The notes below the pieces were generated by a model. The model was given only the letters and a program-made list of their open reading frames with translations, was not told the origin of the DNA and searched no databases. This document shows positions 19,781 to 28,428 of a stretch of 64,000 bases of DNA, in pieces; position 1 is the first letter of the stretch, and each line of letters starts with the position of its first letter. The translations under genes and the position numbers were made by a program. This DNA is from an uncultured Sphingobacteriaceae bacterium (GTDB lineage Bacteria > Bacteroidota > Bacteroidia > Sphingobacteriales > Sphingobacteriaceae): the NCBI GenBank assembly GCA_946480915.1, contig CAMLLO010000022.1, positions 7,902 through 71,901 on the forward strand, read 5' to 3'.

Positions 19781-20797
19781 ATGCCCGAAATTTTTAACAA
19801 TATCTCTTTAAAAAAATACAACACGTTTGGAGTTGAGGCTACGGCCCGATGGTATACAGAAATTAATTCTGAGGACGATTTGAAGGAACTCTTCGCAAAC
19901 GAAGATTGGAAGAACGTCGACCGCCTGGTTCTCGGAGGAGGCAGTAATCTTTTGCTTACAAAGAATTTTGATGGTTTAGTAATCCGGATGAATATAAAAG
20001 GCATTTCAAGTGAAGTTAATGGCGAGCAGGTAATTGTTGAAGCAGGAGCAGGAGAAGTGTGGCATCAGCTTGTGATGTATTGCGTCGATAATGGTTTCGC
20101 AGGAATGGAAAATCTAAGTTTAATTCCGGGATCGGTTGGCGCATCACCCATCCAAAATATAGGAGCTTACGGTGTGGAGCTTAAAGATGTTTTCGAATCG
20201 TGCCGCGTGTTTTTTATTGGGACAGGCGAAATTAGGGACTTTAAAAAAGAAGAATGCCGGTTTGGATATCGCGAAAGCATTTTTAAAACCGAGCTGAAGG
20301 GAGATGTTATAATTACTCAGGTGGTATTTAAACTTTCGACACGGCCGACTCTAAATATCAGTTACGGGGCTATCGGCGAGGAACTCCAAAAGCGCCACAT
20401 TACTAAACCCAGTATTAGGGATATTTCGGATGTTGTGTCTCATATCCGCGTAAGCAAACTTCCCGATCCGTCAACCATCGGAAATTCGGGTAGTTTCTTT
20501 AAAAATCCTATCATTTCTGAAAGTGAGTTCAAAAAAATACAGTCTGTTTTTCCAGACACTGTTCACTTCTGTCTACCAAATAGTACAGTGAAATTAGCCG
20601 CTGGCTGGCTGATAGAACAATGTGGATGGAAGGGAAAAAAAATAGGTGAAACCGGAACCTGGAAGAACCAAGCTTTAGTTTTAGTGAATTATGGAAGTGC
20701 TACAGGATCAGAGGTTTATGATCTGTCCTCTCGAATTATCGATGACGTGAAATCCAAATTTGGAGTAAGTTTAGAGCGCGAAGTAAATGTAATTTAG
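19781..20797 (+). CDS. murB: UDP-N-acetylmuramate dehydrogenase
   Basis: FAD enzyme that reduces UDP-GlcNAc enolpyruvate to UDP-MurNAc in peptidoglycan synthesis. From the ATG at 19781 (MPEIFNNISLKKYNTFG) it is 338 residues and matches the type I MurB layout. Motifs: LVLGGGSNLLLT (FAD), SLIPGSVGASPIQNIGAYG, CRFGYRESIFK and GNSGSFFKNP with the catalytic Ser. The upstream ATG at 19760 is possible but unsupported. Confidence 0.96.
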   Translation: MPEIFNNISLKKYNTFGVEATARWYTEINSEDDLKELFANEDWKNVDRLVLGGGSNLLLTKNFDGLVIRMNIKGISSEVNGEQVIVEAGAGEVWHQLVMYCVDNGFAGMENLSLIPGSVGASPIQNIGAYGVELKDVFESCRVFFIGTGEIRDFKKEECRFGYRESIFKTELKGDVIITQVVFKLSTRPTLNISYGAIGEELQKRHITKPSIRDISDVVSHIRVSKLPDPSTIGNSGSFFKNPIISESEFKKIQSVFPDTVHFCLPNSTVKLAAGWLIEQCGWKGKKIGETGTWKNQALVLVNYGSATGSEVYDLSSRIIDDVKSKFGVSLEREVNVI

Positions 20798-20930
20798 CAT
20801 TAATTTATCGTTAATTTTTAAGCCTATTAGGAGAGTAAGAGCGTATTGATCTCGGATTAGCATAGTTGTTGCAAAGGTATTTACAAGTTTGTTTAAGAAA
20901 AACTAGTAACGATAACTTAACACTAACAAC

Positions 20931-21470
20931 ATGACTAAAATAGAATTCAATACAATGGTTATGCGCCAAGCAAGTTCATTAAAGATGTATGCATTACATT
21001 TTACTCATGATGCAGACGATGCCAATGACCTGGTTCAAGATACTCTACTGAAAGCCATCACATACTATAATAAATTTAAAGAAGGTACCAATCTTAAAGG
21101 CTGGTTATACACTATAATGAAAAATACCTTCATTAACAATTACCGCCGTTTTGTAAAAATAAGTTCATTCGTTACCAAATCCGATGAAATTTCTTCAGCT
21201 AACCTTGTTTTCAGTTCTACCAAGAACCAGGGTGAGTCGAAATTTATCATGGATGATATAAAATTAGCTTTAGGAAAACTTCCTGAAGAATATTTTGTTC
21301 CCTTCAGTATGTACTTTGAAGGATTCAAATATCATGAGATTGCAGATCATTTAACAATTCCGATTGGAACAGTAAAAACCCGCATTCACGTAGCTCGTAA
21401 GCTTCTTAAGAAAAGCTTAAAACCATACGACAACGGTATTAAAAAACCGATGTATGCAGAGCTTGACTAA
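20931..21470 (+). CDS. ECF-type RNA polymerase sigma factor
   Basis: Sigma-70 family extracytoplasmic-function factor, 179 residues. Region 2 (about 12-75) contains DADDANDLVQDTLLKAI and GWLYTIMKNTFINNYRR. Region 4 (about 115-165) contains the helix-turn-helix YHEIADHLTIPIGTVKTRIH. No anti-sigma gene is adjacent. Stand-alone sigma factors of this kind, highly conserved in Bacteroidetes, are often single-copy regulators. Confidence 0.93.
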   Translation: MTKIEFNTMVMRQASSLKMYALHFTHDADDANDLVQDTLLKAITYYNKFKEGTNLKGWLYTIMKNTFINNYRRFVKISSFVTKSDEISSANLVFSSTKNQGESKFIMDDIKLALGKLPEEYFVPFSMYFEGFKYHEIADHLTIPIGTVKTRIHVARKLLKKSLKPYDNGIKKPMYAELD

Positions 21471-21501
21471 ATAGCCCCTTTTCTAAAACTCATCATACAT
21501 A

Positions 21502-21537
21502 AGAGCGTACAGGTGCCAGCCTGACGCTCTTTTTTTA
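21502..21537. terminator. Terminator after ECF sigma gene
   Basis: A stem AGAGCGT with ACGCTCT, extended inside by CAGG with CCTG, is followed by seven T. It sits between the sigma factor gene and the convergent SRPBCC gene. Confidence 0.85.
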
Positions 21538-21542
21538 TGCGC

Positions 21543-22070
21543 TTATTTTTCCGAGAATGCTTTTAAGTTCTGCAGTCCACTTTCAAAATCTTTGCCTATC
21601 ATGTTGTCCATGCTCAATCCCATCCACTTTTCCATAACAGATTTGTTATTGCCCTGCATTATCCAGGTAACTTTGGTGCCCTGTGCATCTGGATCGAGTT
21701 GAAATTGCGTGTCGGCAGCGCTTTCAAACGGCTTTAAGAAAGTCAATTCTATATCGACCGATCTGGAAGGGTCAATATCTTTAATTTTCATTTGTCCGGT
21801 TCCTGTTTGTTTTCCCTCCCATTTGTACAAATGTCCGGGTTTTGAAACAGGCCCGCTAATGGTAACCTTTGCCGTAGGCTCCATTTTAGACCAGGGATTC
21901 CATTTTAGGAATTTGTTAAAGTCCGAGATGTTCTGGAATACTACACTGTCTGGCGCGTTAACAATAATGGATCGCTCTACTCGATAGGTTTTGGGAAGAA
22001 ATAATCCTACGATAAAAAATAAGGCAACAAGACCAATTACAGTAAAAAGAATAATTTTCAATATTTTCAT
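21543..22070 (-). CDS. SRPBCC family membrane-anchored protein
   Basis: A 175-residue protein with one N-terminal transmembrane helix (IILFTVIGLVALFFIVGLFLP). A START/SRPBCC (polyketide cyclase-like) domain follows, with the typical VERSIIVNAPDSVVFQNISDFNKF opening. Such proteins bind hydrophobic ligands; the ligand is unknown. It lies 40 bases downstream of crtI on the same strand and could be co-transcribed with it. Confidence 0.85.
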   Translation of the reverse strand: MKILKIILFTVIGLVALFFIVGLFLPKTYRVERSIIVNAPDSVVFQNISDFNKFLKWNPWSKMEPTAKVTISGPVSKPGHLYKWEGKQTGTGQMKIKDIDPSRSVDIELTFLKPFESAADTQFQLDPDAQGTKVTWIMQGNNKSVMEKWMGLSMDNMIGKDFESGLQNLKAFSEK

Positions 22071-22110
22071 GGTTTACAGATTTAGTTTGCTTGAAGTTAG
22101 GAAATATTCT

Positions 22111-23586
22111 TTATTTCAAAATCTTCAGCGCTTCATTTGCAGCCACCTGTCCCGAAATAATTGCCGGCGGAACGCCTGGTCCGGGCACAGTGAGCTGCCC
22201 GGTAAACAAAAGGTTTGTAATTTTTTTTGAGCGCATCTTCGGTTTCAGAAAAGCGGTTTGCATCAAGGTATTGGCTAGCCCGTAAGCATTTCCTTTAAAT
22301 GAGTTATAATCTTTTACAAAGTCCTTTATCGCGTAAGCGCGTTTAGTTACGATGTTGTGTCTGATGCTTTCTCCTGTTATTTCTTCAAACCGATTTAACA
22401 ATATTTCCCAATATTTCTCTCTCAGCGCATCAGTATCTTCCAATCCTGGAGCAAGAGGCATCAGGAAGAATAAATTCTCGGAATTTAAGGGAGCAGAAGA
22501 CTCGTCGGTTTTTGACGTGCAGGAAACGTAAAAGAGAGGCTTTGTGGGCCACTTTGGATCTTTATAGATCTCATGGGCATGTTTCTCCAGATCTTGATCA
22601 AAAAATAGATTATGGTGTATAATATTGTCGAGCTTCTTATTTATTCCCACATAGAATAATAGGGATGATGGAGATAGTACTCTCTTGTTCCAGTATCCCG
22701 GGCTATAATTTCTATTTTTTTCGGCAGTCAGCTGCTGATCGGTATGCCAATAATCGGCATTTGAAATAATCAGGTCAGCCTTGTAATATCCCGCATTGGT
22801 TTCAATTCCGATTGCTTTTTTGCCTTCTGTTTTGATTTGCAATACTTCATGGTCGAGTTTTATTTTTACCCCTTTTTCTTGTGCTATTGAAAGCATGGCT
22901 TTTACAATTTCATTCATTCCTCCGATCGGAAACCAGGTGCCCAGAGAGATATCAGCATAATTCATGAGGCTATACAGAGCGGGCGTATTTTCTGCTGTTC
23001 CTCCTAGAAATAGAACTGGAAATTCAAGGAGCTTTAGCAATTTTGGATGTTTGAAATATTGCCTTAGGTGCTTGTTGATGCTGGTAAATAGTTGGATTTT
23101 AAAGCTTTCTTTTAAAAGCCGCAGATCCATGTATTCTTTAATAGAATTGGAAGGTCGGAAAACATAATCTCCCATGCCAGTCTCGTATTTAAACTTTGCC
23201 TGTTTTAAGAATTCCCGTAATTTCAGAGCAGAGCCCGGTTCGATTGCTTCAAAGAGTTCCTCCAGTTTATCGTGTTGCGCTGGTAAATCAGTAAAATTAT
23301 TTTTCTCCCAATAAACCCGATAGGACGGATCAAGACGTTTCATGTCATAAAAATCGGAAGTTGTTTTGCCAAACAGGTTGTAGAAATTTTCAAAAACTTC
23401 CGGCATCCAATACCAGCTCGGTCCCATGTCAAATGTAAATCCTTCGCTTTCCCATACCCGGGCTCTGCCACCTGCCTGGTCGTTTTTTTCATAAATTGTT
23501 AGGTCATGTCCCTCGTTTGCAAGCACCGCCGCCGCCGCCAGTCCGGCGAAGCCCGAACCGATAATGGCAATATCAGACTTTTTCAT
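22111..23586 (-). CDS. crtI: Phytoene desaturase
   Basis: FAD-dependent carotenoid desaturase/isomerase of the CrtI type, 491 residues. The N-terminal dinucleotide motif is IIGSGFAGLAAAAVLANEGHD, followed by YEKNDQAGGRARVWE and FTFDMGPSWYWMPE. The C-terminal family signature LLFTGQLTVPGPGVPPAIISG is intact. It is divergent from the lycopene cyclase cluster. Phytoene synthase (crtB), usually adjacent, is not in the window. Probable function: conversion of phytoene to lycopene. Confidence 0.93.
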   Translation of the reverse strand: MKKSDIAIIGSGFAGLAAAAVLANEGHDLTIYEKNDQAGGRARVWESEGFTFDMGPSWYWMPEVFENFYNLFGKTTSDFYDMKRLDPSYRVYWEKNNFTDLPAQHDKLEELFEAIEPGSALKLREFLKQAKFKYETGMGDYVFRPSNSIKEYMDLRLLKESFKIQLFTSINKHLRQYFKHPKLLKLLEFPVLFLGGTAENTPALYSLMNYADISLGTWFPIGGMNEIVKAMLSIAQEKGVKIKLDHEVLQIKTEGKKAIGIETNAGYYKADLIISNADYWHTDQQLTAEKNRNYSPGYWNKRVLSPSSLLFYVGINKKLDNIIHHNLFFDQDLEKHAHEIYKDPKWPTKPLFYVSCTSKTDESSAPLNSENLFFLMPLAPGLEDTDALREKYWEILLNRFEEITGESIRHNIVTKRAYAIKDFVKDYNSFKGNAYGLANTLMQTAFLKPKMRSKKITNLLFTGQLTVPGPGVPPAIISGQVAANEALKILK

Positions 23587-23782
23587 TGGGAAGAAGATGA
23601 CATATTGATTTGATAAAGAATATACATTTACAGAATTTGATGAATAAAGGATGTAATGAGAGAAACCATCTTTTACTGAATAGGTTTGTTATTAAAAGAA
23701 GGCCTGGCATTAATTAGATCCTCTGTATGGAAGAATTTAAACATTTGCAGACTATTAATGCTGGCCTGAACGTTGGCAAAGT

Positions 23783-24301
23783 ATGATCCGATTAATTGTG
23801 TTATTACTCTCGTTTCCCATAATTACGTATGCGAATGATTTGCCACAGATCCGAAAAGATTTTTATTTGGCCGTAAACAATCAGAAAGCTGCGGAAAGTT
23901 TATATGAGAGATTAAAAGCCAAAAACTCTGCAGATCCTACAGTTATGGCTTATTTGGGTTCTGTTCAAGCTGTCAGGGCAAGGCATGCTTTCAATCCGTA
24001 TAATAAAATAGCTTACCTTAAAAGTGGAACCAAGATACTTGAGGCAGCTATCAGTAAAAGCCCGGAGACCCTGGAGATTCGTTTTCTAAGATTTAGTCTT
24101 GAACATTATATTCCTTCCTTTTTAGGATTTAGCAAGCACCTTGAAACAGACAAAAGAAAAATTATCGTGCTAGCTAAGCAAAAGCAATTTGGAGCCATGG
24201 ATAGGCCCTTGCTCTTAAATCTGCTTAGCTTTATGAAGGAAACGAAAAGATGCAGTCCGCAAGAAATAGCTATCTTAGAGCAAGCAATCGCTAATGGATA
24301 A
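23783..24301 (+). CDS. Secreted hypothetical protein in carotenoid cluster
   Basis: A 172-residue protein with a signal peptide (LIVLLLSFPIITYAND) followed by helical TPR-like sequence (YLGSVQAVRARHAFNPYNKIAYLKSG, then further helices). It overlaps the lycopene cyclase gene by 8 bases. Similar small exported proteins are recurrently found next to lycopene cyclase genes in Bacteroidetes. I cannot assign a function. Confidence 0.75.
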   Translation: MIRLIVLLLSFPIITYANDLPQIRKDFYLAVNNQKAAESLYERLKAKNSADPTVMAYLGSVQAVRARHAFNPYNKIAYLKSGTKILEAAISKSPETLEIRFLRFSLEHYIPSFLGFSKHLETDKRKIIVLAKQKQFGAMDRPLLLNLLSFMKETKRCSPQEIAILEQAIANG

Positions 24302-24986
24302 ACACTTTACTTATCTTCTAATTAACTTCTTTACCTTATTTTTTCCTGTCGTTTTATCCTTTGATAAGCGGGTGAAATTTTTCAGTAAATGGAAATATAT
24401 TGTACTGGGATTGCTTATAACAGGACTGTTTTTTTTGATTTGGGATTATCTGTTCACGGTTTATAATGTGTGGTCTTTTAATCCGGACTATATAACAGGC
24501 ATATATTTTCTTGACCTTCCTTTGGAAGAGATTCTATTTTTCGTGACGGTGCCTTTTGCCTGCTTATTTATTTATGAATGCCTTAATTATTATTTGAAGA
24601 AAGATCTTTTTGCAGAGTTGAGCACGACAATAAGTGGGATTTGGCTTGTTCTTTCGGTTATAATGCTGGTCTTATTTTACGATCGTGTGTATTCTTTAAT
24701 AACGTTTGGCTTATTGTTGATTCTAAGCGGTCTGGTACTTATCAGACGGAAGGAGTACCCGTATTTAAGCAGATTCTATTTCGCTTTCTTTGTATCACTA
24801 ATTCCTTTCTATATTGTCAACGGAATTTTAACACGCATTCCTGTGGTAATGTATAATGATGCTGAAAACTCGGGCTTGAGAGTGGGTACAATTCCTTTTG
24901 AAGATCATTTTTACTCTCTTTCATTATTGCTAATGAATGTGATGTTTTTTGAATACTTCAGGAAAAAACAAGAAAAATTGATTTGA
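24294..24986 (+). CDS. Lycopene cyclase (fused CrtYc-CrtYd type)
   Basis: An integral-membrane protein of 230 residues with about six or seven hydrophobic helices in two similar halves. Each half carries the family signature: LPLEEILFFVTVPFACLFIYE around 75-100 and IPFEDHFYSLSLLLMNVMFFE near the end. This is the heterodimeric CrtYcd type, fused in one chain, which cyclises lycopene to beta-carotene. It overlaps its neighbours on both sides, showing tight coupling. Confidence 0.9.
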   Translation: MDKHFTYLLINFFTLFFPVVLSFDKRVKFFSKWKYIVLGLLITGLFFLIWDYLFTVYNVWSFNPDYITGIYFLDLPLEEILFFVTVPFACLFIYECLNYYLKKDLFAELSTTISGIWLVLSVIMLVLFYDRVYSLITFGLLLILSGLVLIRRKEYPYLSRFYFAFFVSLIPFYIVNGILTRIPVVMYNDAENSGLRVGTIPFEDHFYSLSLLLMNVMFFEYFRKKQEKLI

Positions 24987-25231
24987 TGAATTTGCCCCAA
25001 TACACAAAGAAGCAATTAGCACTTCGTAATGGTCAGGATAAGCCCGAAATATGGGTGGCATATCAGGGTGTTATTTACGATGTTTCATCCAGTAGACTAT
25101 GGAGAAATGGAAAACATTACGAACATTGGGCTGGTCAGGACTTAACCGATGAATTAAAAGATGCCCCGCACACTGTTTCTGTGTTCGAAAAATATCAGGC
25201 GATAGGAACGCTTATAGATTTAAAGGTTTAA
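24983..25231 (+). CDS. Cytochrome b5-like heme/steroid-binding domain protein
   Basis: An 82-residue protein consisting of one cytochrome b5-like domain (YTKKQLALRNGQDKPEIWVAYQGVIYDVSSSRLWRNGKHYEHWAGQDLT). It is of the membrane-associated progesterone-receptor type, without the HPGG heme-ligand motif of true cytochrome b5. Its start overlaps the lycopene cyclase stop by 4 bases, so it belongs to the carotenoid transcript. Heme binding is plausible but unproven. Confidence 0.82.
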   Translation: MMNLPQYTKKQLALRNGQDKPEIWVAYQGVIYDVSSSRLWRNGKHYEHWAGQDLTDELKDAPHTVSVFEKYQAIGTLIDLKV

Positions 25232-25234
25232 ATT

Positions 25235-25268
25235 GCAGTTGGCGAGTTTATGTCGCCAACTGCATATT
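25235..25268. terminator. Bidirectional terminator
   Basis: An 11-bp perfect stem (GCAGTTGGCGA with TCGCCAACTGC) is followed by ATATTTTTT. It separates the cytochrome b5-like gene from the convergent sugar kinase gene. Confidence 0.85.
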
Positions 25269-25270
25269 TT

Positions 25271-26191
25271 TTATTGCTCTATTACAAAGCTGCTCAGATT
25301 TACAAATTCTTTGATCCTGCCGGCAACTTCTTCCTGACTTAAGTTTTTGATTTTTTCCGTGCCGAATTTCTCGACGCAGAATGACGCCAGCGCAGATCCG
25401 TAGATGATCGCATTCTTCATGTTGTTAAAGTTGATGGTCCCAACCTTGGCCAGGTAACCTATAAAACCACCTGCAAAAGTATCGCCGGCACCGGTTGGAT
25501 CGAAAACCTCTGCCAAAGGCAATGCCGGAGCCGAGAAGATCTTGTCTTCACTAAATAGCAATGCGCCATGTTCACCTTTTTTAATGATCAGATATTTTGG
25601 ACCCATTTCTAGAATTACTTTGGCGGCTTTCACTAAAGAGTACTCTCCGGAAAGCTGACGAGCCTCGGCGTCGTTTATCGTAAGTACATCCACCATTTTC
25701 AGGGTTTCGAGTAAATCCTCAAGGGCAACATCCATCCAGAAGTTCATCGTGTCGAGCACCACTAACTTTGGACGTTTTTTAAGGCGTTGGATGGTAGTTT
25801 GCTGAATTTGAGGAGTAAGGTTTCCCAATAATAAATACTCGCAGTCCTGATACGACTCTGGAATGATTGGATCGAAATCGGCAAGTACATTTAATTCTGT
25901 GATTAAAGTATCGCGACTATTCATGTCGTTGTGATATTTTCCGGCCCAAAAAAAGGATTTCTCGCCTTCTTTTATTTGTAATCCTTCGACATCAATGCCA
26001 TGATCTTTGATGGATTGGATGTCTTCCCTGTGAAAGTCGTCGCCAACTACACCAACAATCTTTACTTTTTCATAAAAGTAAGAAGCCGCTAAACTTGCGT
26101 ATGTGGCCGCTCCGCCCACTATTTTGTCTGTTTTTCCGAAAGGAGTTTCAATGGCATCGAAGGCCACAGTGCCGATAACAACTAAGCTCAT
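25271..26191 (-). CDS. PfkB family carbohydrate kinase
   Basis: Sugar or nucleoside kinase of the ribokinase family. From the ATG at 26191 (MSLVVIGTVAFDAIETPFG) it is 306 residues. Motifs: the N-terminal GGAATYAS substrate region, LTINDAEARQLSG, and the C-terminal catalytic anion hole DPTGAGDTFAGGFIGYL. The substrate cannot be told from sequence. An upstream ATG at 26215 would add eight residues. It is the last core gene before the tRNA. Confidence 0.92.
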   Translation of the reverse strand: MSLVVIGTVAFDAIETPFGKTDKIVGGAATYASLAASYFYEKVKIVGVVGDDFHREDIQSIKDHGIDVEGLQIKEGEKSFFWAGKYHNDMNSRDTLITELNVLADFDPIIPESYQDCEYLLLGNLTPQIQQTTIQRLKKRPKLVVLDTMNFWMDVALEDLLETLKMVDVLTINDAEARQLSGEYSLVKAAKVILEMGPKYLIIKKGEHGALLFSEDKIFSAPALPLAEVFDPTGAGDTFAGGFIGYLAKVGTINFNNMKNAIIYGSALASFCVEKFGTEKIKNLSQEEVAGRIKEFVNLSSFVIEQ

Positions 26192-26297
26192 AAATATTTT
26201 AAAAAAAATGTTCACAAATATTGCATAAATAATTTAAAATCCCGACTATTGCATTCCCAAACGGAACACAAGTTTAATAAGTTTGGTAACCAGGAAT

Positions 26298-26371
26298 TCC
26301 CGAATAGCTCAGCTGGTTAGAGCATCTGACTGTTAATCAGAGGGTCGCTGGTTCGAGCCCAGCTTCGGGAG
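26298..26371 (+). tRNA. tRNA-Asn (anticodon GUU)
   Basis: A 74-base tRNA: acceptor stem TCCCGAA (26298-26304) pairs with TTCGGGA (26364-26370), discriminator G. The anticodon loop CTGTTAATC carries GTT, and the T-arm contains GGTTCGAGCCC. No CCA is encoded. It is the apparent integration site of the conjugative element that begins immediately downstream. Confidence 0.96.
26352..26371 (+). other. Presumed attL core at the tRNA-Asn 3' end
   Basis: The integrase gene starts 192 bases downstream of the tRNA and everything beyond is element-type, so the crossover most likely lies in the tRNA 3' half. The matching direct repeat (attR) is outside this window, so exact limits are not known. Confidence 0.45.
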
Positions 26372-26374
26372 CAA

Positions 26375-26403
26375 AGCCTCACAGAAATGTGAGGCTTTTT
26401 TTC
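26375..26403 (+). terminator. Terminator after tRNA-Asn
   Basis: The stem AGCCTCAC with GTGAGGCT is followed by a run of T. It lies four bases after the tRNA, inside the presumed left end of the element. Confidence 0.8.
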
Positions 26404-26457
26404 TATAAAAACGGCCTTTTTCGTGCGTTTTCGCACACTTCTGTCATCCTGACGATT

Positions 26458-26487
26458 TTGAGGCCTCCACAGCAATAGTTAAATTTA
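26458..26487 (+). promoter_or_regulatory. Candidate Bacteroidetes promoter of the integrase gene
   Basis: TTG (26458-26460), exactly 19 bases, then TAAATTTA (26480-26487). The consensus is TTG-N19-TAnnTTTG, so there is one mismatch in the -7 box. The leader to the integrase ATG would be about 70 bases. Confidence 0.4.
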
Positions 26488-26562
26488 ACAGACAATTTTG
26501 TTGAACTTCACGGAAAGGTGTTACAAATGTGTTACAGTTTTTCGTGAACTACCTAAGAATTT

Positions 26563-27882
26563 ATGGCAACTGTAAGCTCGAAAGTTTTTAAGCATCACAA
26601 AAAATCAGACGGTACATTTAATGTTAAAATTTGCCTTTGTCACAAAAAACGAAGGAAGTATATAGACACAGAGCATTTCGTTTCTGAAAAAAAGCTCACT
26701 AAGTCCCTCGAGATAAAAGATGATTTTATCAATAAGCTTTTGAATAAGACGCTTGACGAATATAGAGACGCCATTAGCAAATTAGGACAGAGAATCGAAT
26801 TGTTTGACGTTGAAGGTCTTAAGGAATATTTACTGGTCAAGGATGAATGTATCGATTTTATTAAATTTTGCCATATTCATATTGAAAGTCTTTTGCAAGC
26901 AGGACGGGTTAAAAGTGCTTCAAATTACCGCACTGTCTGTTACAGTCTGATTGATTTTTTTAAACGGGAAGTTGTTCCGATCGAAGAAATCACAATAGGA
27001 GTTATAAGCTCTTATGAGCGTTTTCTGAGGAGCGATCGGACAGTTACACGAAAAAACCAACACGGTAAGACTGTAACGATAAAATGTAAAGGAGTCTCAG
27101 ATGCCAGCGTTCACAACTACCTTAGGGATTTCAAAGGTTTCTTCACGGCTGCTCAGTCTTACTATAATAAGCCATCTCTCGGTATAAGTCCTATTACCTA
27201 TAATCCATTTGATGAATATAAAATCGTAGAGCCACCAATAACTAAAAAGCGCAACATTGAGGTTAATCAGTTGAAATCATTGCGTGATTGCAAGGTTAAA
27301 CCAGGCAGTAGAGCGGAATTGGCAAGAGACCTATTTATGCTTTCGTTTTATTTATGTGGTATTAACGCTGTGGATTTATATGCTTCACAGTACATTCTGA
27401 AAGATGGTAGACTTGAATACAACCGGTCAAAAACTAAAAATAAAAGGAAAGATAATGCATTTATAAGTATCAAAATTCCTGATGAAGCTTTGCCGCTTCT
27501 TTTAAAGTATAAAAGTGAATTATCTGAAAGATATTCTTCAATTGGGAACTTAAATGCCGCACTCAGTAAAGGAATGAATGAAATTTCAAAGCTTACAGGA
27601 TTACCAGGTATAACGTTCTATTGGGGTCGACATACATTCGGTAATCTGGCGCGTAATACATGCAGGAAGAGCAAGGATGATGTCGCTCTGGCACTTAACC
27701 ATGTTGACCATGGGCGTAAAACGACCGATATCTATTTAGAAAAGGATTGGAGCATTGTTGATGAAGTTCAAGAGGCGGTATTAAGTCTATTAAGAGATAA
27801 AAAGCCACAGATAACCATTGCTTCAGTTAGAAGTTTTGATGTTTTTAGTAAGCAGATTAATCTGCCTAGTTTAGTCATCTGA
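26563..27882 (+). CDS. int: Tyrosine recombinase / ICE integrase
   Basis: Site-specific integrase, 439 residues: an N-terminal arm-binding domain, a SAM-like core-binding domain (about 95-200) and a catalytic domain (235-400). Visible catalytic residues are Arg356-His357 in YWGRHTFGN, His380 in LNHVDHG, and the Tyr391 nucleophile in TTDIYL. The position of the first catalytic arginine reads LCGINAVDL, with Cys265 and Asn267 and no Arg. IntDOT of CTnDOT also lacks this arginine. The gene reads away from tRNA-Asn, as expected for the integrase at attL. Confidence 0.92.
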   Translation: MATVSSKVFKHHKKSDGTFNVKICLCHKKRRKYIDTEHFVSEKKLTKSLEIKDDFINKLLNKTLDEYRDAISKLGQRIELFDVEGLKEYLLVKDECIDFIKFCHIHIESLLQAGRVKSASNYRTVCYSLIDFFKREVVPIEEITIGVISSYERFLRSDRTVTRKNQHGKTVTIKCKGVSDASVHNYLRDFKGFFTAAQSYYNKPSLGISPITYNPFDEYKIVEPPITKKRNIEVNQLKSLRDCKVKPGSRAELARDLFMLSFYLCGINAVDLYASQYILKDGRLEYNRSKTKNKRKDNAFISIKIPDEALPLLLKYKSELSERYSSIGNLNAALSKGMNEISKLTGLPGITFYWGRHTFGNLARNTCRKSKDDVALALNHVDHGRKTTDIYLEKDWSIVDEVQEAVLSLLRDKKPQITIASVRSFDVFSKQINLPSLVI

Positions 27883-27910
27883 TAGACATCTGAAAACTAT
27901 GTAGTGTCTT

Positions 27911-27940
27911 TTGACCATTAGTATGTATTTATTAAATTTG
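27911..27940 (+). promoter_or_regulatory. Consensus Bacteroidetes promoter
   Basis: TTG (27911-27913), exactly 19 bases, then TAAATTTG (27933-27940), a perfect match to TTG-N19-TAnnTTTG. It would start transcription about 15 bases before the ATG of the small membrane protein at 27961. Confidence 0.65.
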
Positions 27941-27960
27941 TTTACCTAACGTCTGAAACG

Positions 27961-28179
27961 ATGAAAACATTTATCCTCCTCTGCATCACTTCACTTATTG
28001 GAACCGGAGCATTTTTATCCGCATTAAAGATGCCTAATAGTTTACCTGGCTATGTTATTGGTTTTGGAGTATGGATATTGTTTTTTGTGTGGTTCACCAA
28101 AAAGTCAAACCGATCGGCACGGCGTAGGCAGCAGGAACGCCTATTTAGTGAATGGTTAAGATCTCATTATAAGAATTAG
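27961..28179 (+). CDS. Small membrane protein, unknown
   Basis: A 72-residue protein with two hydrophobic helices (FILLCITSLIGTGAFLSAL and GYVIGFGVWILFFVWF) and a basic C-terminal tail (KKSNRSARRRQQER). No family recognised. A perfect consensus promoter immediately upstream supports expression. It lies between the integrase gene and a small reverse-strand gene. Confidence 0.55.
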   Translation: MKTFILLCITSLIGTGAFLSALKMPNSLPGYVIGFGVWILFFVWFTKKSNRSARRRQQERLFSEWLRSHYKN

Positions 28180-28197
28180 TAAAAATAGGTTAAGGGT

Positions 28198-28428
28198 TTA
28201 CAAACGATATCTTAGCTCAATTGCTTTTCCAATAGCACCAATTAAATCTCTGTTCAGAGATTCATCCGCATACTTAAGATTCCAACCTGTTGCTTCTTTG
28301 ATTACAACAATGCTTTTATTCTCTAAAGATAGAGGGATTTCAGTCGTTTGTTTGGTAATAGGCTTCTCATTAAGTATCTGAAAGATATAATCTTTGTCAT
28401 TAAACGTAAGTCTCAGTGGCATTCCCAT
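28198..28428 (-). CDS. Hypothetical protein, 76 residues
   Basis: Small soluble protein beginning MGMPLRLTFNDKDYIF and ending ELRYRL. Predicted alternating beta and helix; no family recognised. It is convergent with the small membrane protein. Sequence complexity is normal for a coding region, but expression cannot be judged. Confidence 0.45.
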   Translation of the reverse strand: MGMPLRLTFNDKDYIFQILNEKPITKQTTEIPLSLENKSIVVIKEATGWNLKYADESLNRDLIGAIGKAIELRYRL

